From Chinchilla lanigera (lineage: Eukaryota > Chordata > Mammalia > Rodentia > Chinchillidae), in contig NW_004955447.1 in the NCBI RefSeq assembly GCF_000276665.1, positions 13,080,354 to 13,144,353 of the forward strand: 64,000 bases of DNA, given 5' to 3'. How positions within the stretch are numbered: position 1 is the first letter of the stretch; every line of letters begins with the position of its first letter. Of this stretch, positions 59,006 through 64,000 are shown one piece after another. A program made the translations under genes and the position numbers. The notes under the pieces were generated by a model. It was not told the origin of the DNA. It made no database searches and worked only from the letters and a program-made list of their open reading frames with translations.

Positions 59006-59779
59006 CAGGAAGAAACAACTGGGATGAAGGAGGGGAGAAGAAAAAGAAAGGAGAAAAATATGTGTATGTATACATAGGACAGCCAGGATAATTGTACTAC
59101 TAATATCTGTTGGTTTAGTGAAAGGGACTTTTAATGTGTAATTGTTTGATCAATCTTGCATGCCTATATCTGGTTATATGTGCAACCTTTTTGAAGACAA
59201 CATTATGTAATATAACAACCGTTGTTAATGTCCTATCCCCATGTTTTGAAATTCTGTACCATTTTTATTGTTCTCTATGCTGTTCTGTTTATGAATTTGT
59301 TTTTGTTATTTTGTTTTTTTATGAAAGACAACATTTATATGTATATAAAAGGATACCTGCAATAGGTGTGTTGCTGATGTCTGAGGTTTATTGAAAGGAA
59401 CAGTCAATGCTTAAGATTTTCTTTTTTCTTGACCAATTTGGCACGATTGAATCTGATAATCCGAATGACTAATCTGAAAACAACAATATGCAGTGTAAGA
59501 ACCATTGTTGAACTCCTACCATCTTGTATGGTGAAGCTCTGCATCATTCCCAATATTTTTTCATTACTTGTTACTGCTTTTGATTGTTTGTCAATCTTAC
59601 ATTTTTATGTCTGGTGGACTAAGCAACTTCGTTGAAGATAACAGTATGTAACGTAGCAGCCATTGTAAATTCCGATCATTTTGTTTTGAGCTCATGTATC
59701 ATTTTTGTTGTTTTTGTATGTGTTGTTTTGATTTTGTCTTCATTGTACATCAGTTTTTTAAAATTTTAAAGTAAAAAAT
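59006..59779 (+). mobile_element. 5'-truncated L1 (3' UTR only) with 13-bp duplication
   Basis: 774-bp insertion flanked by the perfect target duplication AATGATGATCAAA (58993-59005 and 59780-59792). It starts in the purine-rich GAAACAACTGGGATGAAGGA tract, holds three copies of the 3' UTR monomer core (59193, 59476 and 59634) and ends in AATTTTAAAGTAAAAAA. It aligns with the 3' UTR of the L1 at 24.4 kb, including the linker ACAACATTTATATGTATATA. Confidence 0.9.
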
Positions 59780-59792
59780 AATGATGATCAAA

Positions 59793-60751
59793 GACCATGA
59801 CTTGTGAAGCACAAGAGGAAGAAAGAGACAGAACAGAAGCTGGCGAGTGGAGGTGGATGCCAGTCACACTGGTTCCTGGAGTCTGGTGAGTGGTTTCAAC
59901 ATTATTAAGGGAGCAACGGGCAGCCACAAGGATTTTAAGAAAGGAGGGATGTGATTCAATCAGGTTAAAAAGGACTCTAGTGTGTCTACAGTGGATGGAA
60001 AAATAAGAATAAAAATGCAAGATTAGTCAGACACTGGCAAAAATCAAACAAAAGAGGATGATGGCTTACAAGTTCCACGACAGCCATCAGACAAGCAACA
60101 GACACAGAGCATCTGGGGAGGGAACTGAAAAAGTTTGGTGATATTTATAATTTGAGTAGAAAGCTTATATAAATGGAGGGATGAAGTAGGCTTTTGTCTT
60201 AAAAACTAAAGGTAGTGCAGTCACTTCTGAACTGGGAGAGACCCGCAGATAAGTGAAGACAAGGGAAGCTGGAGCTCTGTCCTGGCCACAATGAATTCAG
60301 GGAATTCCATGTGCTATCCAAGAAGCGATATCAAGTAGTCATTGGGAATCAAAGGTTGAATATCAGGGGTAGTTCCAGATTGAAGATATACATTTGGGAA
60401 ATATCAATTTATAGGTAGACTTCAAGTCTTCCTACTTGGCTGGATCAACAAATATGTAAAGCCAGATAAGACTATTCCAAGGAAGAGTGCTCAACTCTGA
60501 ATGTGGCTTAGATTTTAGATAAAAGCCAACTCTTAGTGAATTAAGGATAAATGAGACCCGAAGGAATAGAGACATATCAATGTAAATACAATAGTTTTTT
60601 TAAAAATTTGTGGTAAGGAGACATAGAGAAATAAGTTTGTGACTGAAAGGGGTTGTGAATAGGACTTTTAAAAAACTTGAATATATGGATACATGTTTTA
60701 TGTTGATAAAAATGAAAGAGGACAAAAGACTTGATTTTGTGGAGGAAGTAT
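59793..60751. other. probable ancient repeat and unique sequence
   Basis: Around 59870-59990 GGGCAGCCACAAGGATTTTA, AGGAGGGATGTGATTCAATC and AAAAAGGACTCTAG resemble a common old mammalian repeat, not identified further. No gene. Confidence 0.3.
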
Positions 60752-60918
60752 TAGCTTTTGCTTTGTTTTGTTTTGGTTTTTGAGACAGGGTCTCACTCTG
60801 TAGTTCAGGCTGGACTTGAACTCACTATGTAGCCCAGGATGGCCTCAAACTTATGGCAAATCTCCAGCCTCAGCCTCCTGAGTGCTGGGATTAAAGGCAT
60901 GTACCACCATGCCTGGCA
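60752..60918 (-). mobile_element. B1 SINE with internal duplication
   Basis: The plus strand shows TTTTTGAGACAGGGTCTCAC, CAGGCTGGACTTGAACTCAC, a second AGCCCAGGATGGCCTCAAAC, CAGCCTCAGCCTCCTGAGTG, and CACCATGCCTGGC. Two module copies show the internal duplication. Close to consensus. Confidence 0.93.
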
Positions 60919-61203
60919 GACAAATTAGTGGAAATCAGGAAGGAGAACCATTTTCCAGAAGAAAGACAGTGAAAGTGAGAAGAAAAAGATTTGGATTTGA
61001 TAAAAGTAGTTTAACTTTTATCATTAGAAAGAGAAAGAACAAATCGATGCACTAGAGACCATACACATAAGTGAAACAACTCAGACTCACATGTGTAAAC
61101 ATCGTATTGTCTCCCTAGTGTAAGAACCTGAAAGAGTAAATAAAACCCAAAAGGTACAATAGATACTGTTAAAGAGATTTGTGAAAGAGAAATTGCTCAA
61201 AGG

Positions 61204-61300
61204 AAACCCTGTATCATTTTTAATGTCCTTGTTTGTTTTGTTTGTATTTTGCTATTGTTTCTTTTTTGTACTATTTTCTTTAAATTAAAATTAAAGAAAA
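61204..61300 (+). mobile_element. 97-bp L1 tail nested in another L1
   Basis: Bounded by the perfect 15-bp duplication GAAATTGCTCAAAGG (61189-61203 and 61301-61315). The insert reads AAACCCTGTATCATTTTTAA to TAAATTAAAATTAAAGAAAA, which matches the final part of the other L1 3' UTR copies. Extreme 5' truncation. Confidence 0.9.
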
Positions 61301-61338
61301 GAAATTGCTCAAAGGGAAGGAACAACCGGGATGAGAGA

Positions 61339-61394
61339 AAAGAAAAAAGAAAGGAAGGAAGGAAGGAAAGAAAGAAAGGAAAGAAAGAAAGAAA

Positions 61395-61450
<56 letters not shown>
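61339..61450 (+). repeat. GAAA/GGAA microsatellite
   Basis: Purine run of GGAAGGAAGG and GAAAGAAAGA units about 110 bp long inside the L1 3' UTR purine tract. The lysine/arginine-rich ORF across it is an artefact. Confidence 0.97.
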
Positions 61451-61820
61451 GTTAATGCTTAAATTTTTTGACCAATTTTGAATGCTTGTATCTGGCAATC
61501 TGAACAAGTAATTAGAAGACAACAATATATAATATAACAACCATTGTTCAATTCCTACCATCTTGTTGAGTGAAGCTCTTAATTCTTTCTAAGAGTTTTG
61601 CTACTTTTTATTCTCTTTAATAGTTTAATCAAACTTGCACTCTTACATCTAGTAATCTGAGCAACTTTGTTGAAGACAACAATATGTAATATAACAACCA
61701 TTGTTAGTTCCTATCATCTTGTTTTGAAATTCTGTATCATTTTGTTTTTCAGTTATTTCTTTTTGTCTTTGTTGTTGTTATTTTATTATTGTATTTTTCT
61801 CTAAAATTAAAAACAAAGAA

Positions 61821-63425
61821 GAAAGGCAAATACTTTTTTTAGTACTTAAGACTCTTAAAGTAAATAAATATACTAGCTGAATTCTTTAGCATGTGTTTCC
61901 TTCTTGAACACTTTAAAAAACAATTAAAAATAACATTATACCAGTATGTCAGCTCCATTGTATTTAATGTAAGCTAAACTGATTTTTTGTTTTAAATATT
62001 TGTGTGAAACATTATACACATGCTAAATAATGCAAAAATGTAAATATACAATCTCATGAGTCACTGTAATATGAAAACGGATTACCAAATCTTGGGCAAG
62101 AGAAGAAAAGTGATCATCAGTTCCTCAAAAACTTTGCGAATGGCCTTTCCTGGTGACACCTTTCCTGCCTGCTAGAGTTAACCTAATTTAATAGTCTAAT
62201 TCTTTAATTATGTATTCCTAAATGCTTTGTTCTTTTTGCCATCTTGAGTTTTATAAAAAATGGGGTCATAAGCGTGTGGTGTGTTGTGCTTGGATGCTGT
62301 TGTCCAGCGTTGTTAACCCTCGTGCCTGTTTTGTTGTGTACCTACTTTTTATTCATTTTCATAGACCATCGGTCAACACATGATGCTCCAATTGGTAAAT
62401 ACATCTTATCTGATTTAACCATTCTATCGTATATAGGACATTTCAAGTTTGGAGTCATTATAATAAAATATGCTTTGAATATTCTTATACTTGTAAAAGC
62501 GCAGGTCAAAGGCGCTGGTTACCCTTCATTCTAGTAGTGGCGGTCAAACTAATTTCCAAGAGATTTATGTTCTTCCATCAAAAATTTTAACCTAATTCTT
62601 GTTGTTCAACACTTGAAATTCTTCCTAACCCTTGATAAAATTGAAGTCATTTTCATTTTAACCAGTATTTTGGGTGAATATTCATATTCTGCTGTTGTCT
62701 TAATGTGTATTTCCCTTCCTACTGCAGAAAGGGGGTGAGCTGTGACTGGTATCTAGTGGGTAGAGAACAGAAAATAATCCTACAAAACACACAATGGTCT
62801 CAATCTGAAAGAATTATCTCATCCCAAATGTTGTGTTAAGATTGAGATACTTCGATTTCAAGTATACCCTAGAATTTCTGAAGTATTTTATAAAATGTAC
62901 ATGAAGGTGACAGAATTTGGACTACTTTGATTTTAAAAGTTAATTCATTGATCAAAGAAAATAAAACAACAGGAATTTTTAAAATAATCTATATCAACCT
63001 TCTATTTGCTTGTTATGAAAACATAAGGCTTCAATGAGTAAGTTATTGGCCCACCTAGATATATGCTTCTTGCTTTATGAAAGGGCTTTCCATTTTAAGA
63101 CCTATGCTCACACACAACTAACACAGATAAATTTAATAAGTAGCTTTCTGTATCCAAAAAAAATTGATTCTGGTTAACATAATAAAATTCTCACTGGAAA
63201 TTGAGAGAAAGTAACTAGTCTTCAGTAAATGTTGCCTGATAATTATGAAAATTAGCAGTGATCCATCACTATTGAATAAACAAATCTCTTTACAGTCTTA
63301 TTCACCACATTTGTAGTGAAGTATAAAACACAGGCTTAAATAAAATGATATTAGAAGTTAATTACACATGGTAAACCAAGCTTTGTGTCACGACTACAAG
63401 AGCGTTCACTACCATTTTGGAATGA
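61821..63425. other. AT-rich sequence, nothing recognised
   Basis: No gene or repeat supported. The plus-strand ORF at 62244-62534 is hydrophobic but has no homology I can name. Confidence 0.4.
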
Positions 63426-63430
63426 ATCAC

Positions 63431-63761
63431 TGTGGTGGTTAAGGCAGAGTTTCAACTGGATTGGTTTGGGATCTGCCTGGGGTACTGGTGTAGTATGCTT
63501 TTGCTTGTCTCTGAGTGACCATGACCTTTGAGCCTAGATCTGTCCGCTAACTCCTTCCTCACTGGCCCTGTTCCCTGCTCTGCTTTCTACCTGTCATGAA
63601 CTAAACAGCTTCTCCCCCATGCATTTCCACCAGGTTGTTTATTCTGCCTTGGAGCTAGATGACCAGGGGCTGAATCCCCTTAAAATGTGAGCCAAGTCAA
63701 GCCTTGCTTTGAGTTTTTGGTATCAGAGTTTTGCCCTAGCAATGGGACGATGACTAACGCA
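63431..63761 (+). mobile_element. solo MaLR-type LTR
   Basis: 331 bp from TGTGGTGGTTAAGGC to GACTAACGCA. Contains CTTAAAATGTGAGCCAAGTC, TTTTTGGTATCAGAG and GCCCTAGCAATGGGACGATG, the MaLR 3' end. Flanked by ATCAC and GTCAC, a 5-bp target duplication with one change. No internal region, so a solo LTR. Confidence 0.8.
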
Positions 63762-64000
63762 GTCACCTTTGCTCACTGTCAGTATTCTCAACATTCAAAA
63801 ACATACACCAAATTTTTTTCTAGGGATATCCTAGATAATTAGTATAAAAACTATATGCTACAAATAAGTGGAAAGGAATATGAAAGAGTCTAATCTTTTC
63901 TAGAGGAATTTTCCATCAATGAGTTTTAGGTTTTATAGAAGTTTTCTGCTTCTACAGGAGCTACATCTACATGAAGGGCTTTTATGTACAAATGAGACTC
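63762..64000. other. no feature recognised
   Basis: AT-rich to the end of the window. Confidence 0.4.

Larger units (their letters stand above)
61020..61820 (+). mobile_element. 5'-truncated L1 (3' UTR) carrying a nested insertion
   Basis: CATAAGTGAAACAACTCAGA, TGTAAACATCGTATTGTCTC and CTAGTGTAAGAACCTGAAAG follow the L1 3' end order. Two monomer cores GAAGACAACAATATGTAATA-like are at 61515 and 61672 (157 bp apart), then a tail CTCTAAAATTAAAAACAAAG. A shorter L1 tail is nested at 61204-61300. A possible outer duplication AGAAGAAAG(A/G)CA occurs near 60957 and 61819, not certain. Confidence 0.8.

Noticed and set aside
61249..61561. Lysine-rich or phenylalanine/leucine-rich ORFs
   Set aside because: Both come from reading the GAAA microsatellite on either strand.

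Overview
The window is nuclear DNA from a rodent. The dominant young repeats are ID elements (tRNA-Ala-derived SINEs ending in A-tails), joined by B1 (7SL-derived) SINEs, an ID-B1 composite, rodent-type L1 and MaLR LTR elements. I could not fix the species. The ID consensus here (a CCTGGCAAGCGCAAGG core and a GGTACCGG end) is not the form I associate with mouse or rat, so I leave it at a rodent, probably outside Mus/Rattus. I found no convincing host protein-coding exon, tRNA, rRNA or CpG-island promoter. The stretch reads as intergenic or deep-intronic, AT-rich DNA.

Layout. 0-9.4 kb: mostly unrecognised AT-rich DNA with one ID, GATA microsatellites, one B1 and one solo MaLR LTR. 9.45-11.77 kb: an ID element (10-bp target duplication) whose A-tail was later hit by a complete two-LTR MaLR provirus (5-bp target duplication). 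12-24 kb: old L1 pieces, a B1 with an ID in its tail (first N gap, 100 bp), further ID copies, an MLT1-type LTR and MIR remnants. 24.36-31.13 kb: a near full-length L1 on the minus strand with tandem about 80-bp 5' UTR monomers, decayed ORF1 and ORF2, and a 3' UTR built of repeated monomers. It is interrupted by two ID insertions and a 930-bp N gap. 32.43-35.65 kb: an old L1 fragment split by a second complete MaLR provirus on the minus strand, followed by an MLT1 LTR. 36.8-45 kb: L1 remnants, an ID-B1 composite, two short unidentified ORFs, ID and B1 copies, another MaLR LTR and a GC-rich 40-bp minisatellite. 45-64 kb: unique sequence with ID insertions, a 13-bp-TSD L1 insertion at 59 kb, a nested pair of L1 tails at 61 kb and a solo LTR at 63.4 kb.

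The most interesting signal is in the two MaLR proviruses. Their internal regions, usually treated as non-coding, share one long reading frame of about 430 codons. Each copy is broken at a different place, and length differences between the copies are multiples of three except for one late frameshift. The LTRs of the two copies share their 3' part but have unrelated 5' ends. The second theme is L1 structure: repeated monomers at both the 5' and 3' ends, with the 3' monomers recognisable in three separate insertions. I found no gene cluster or host system whose parts work together; the window is a record of nested retrotransposition.
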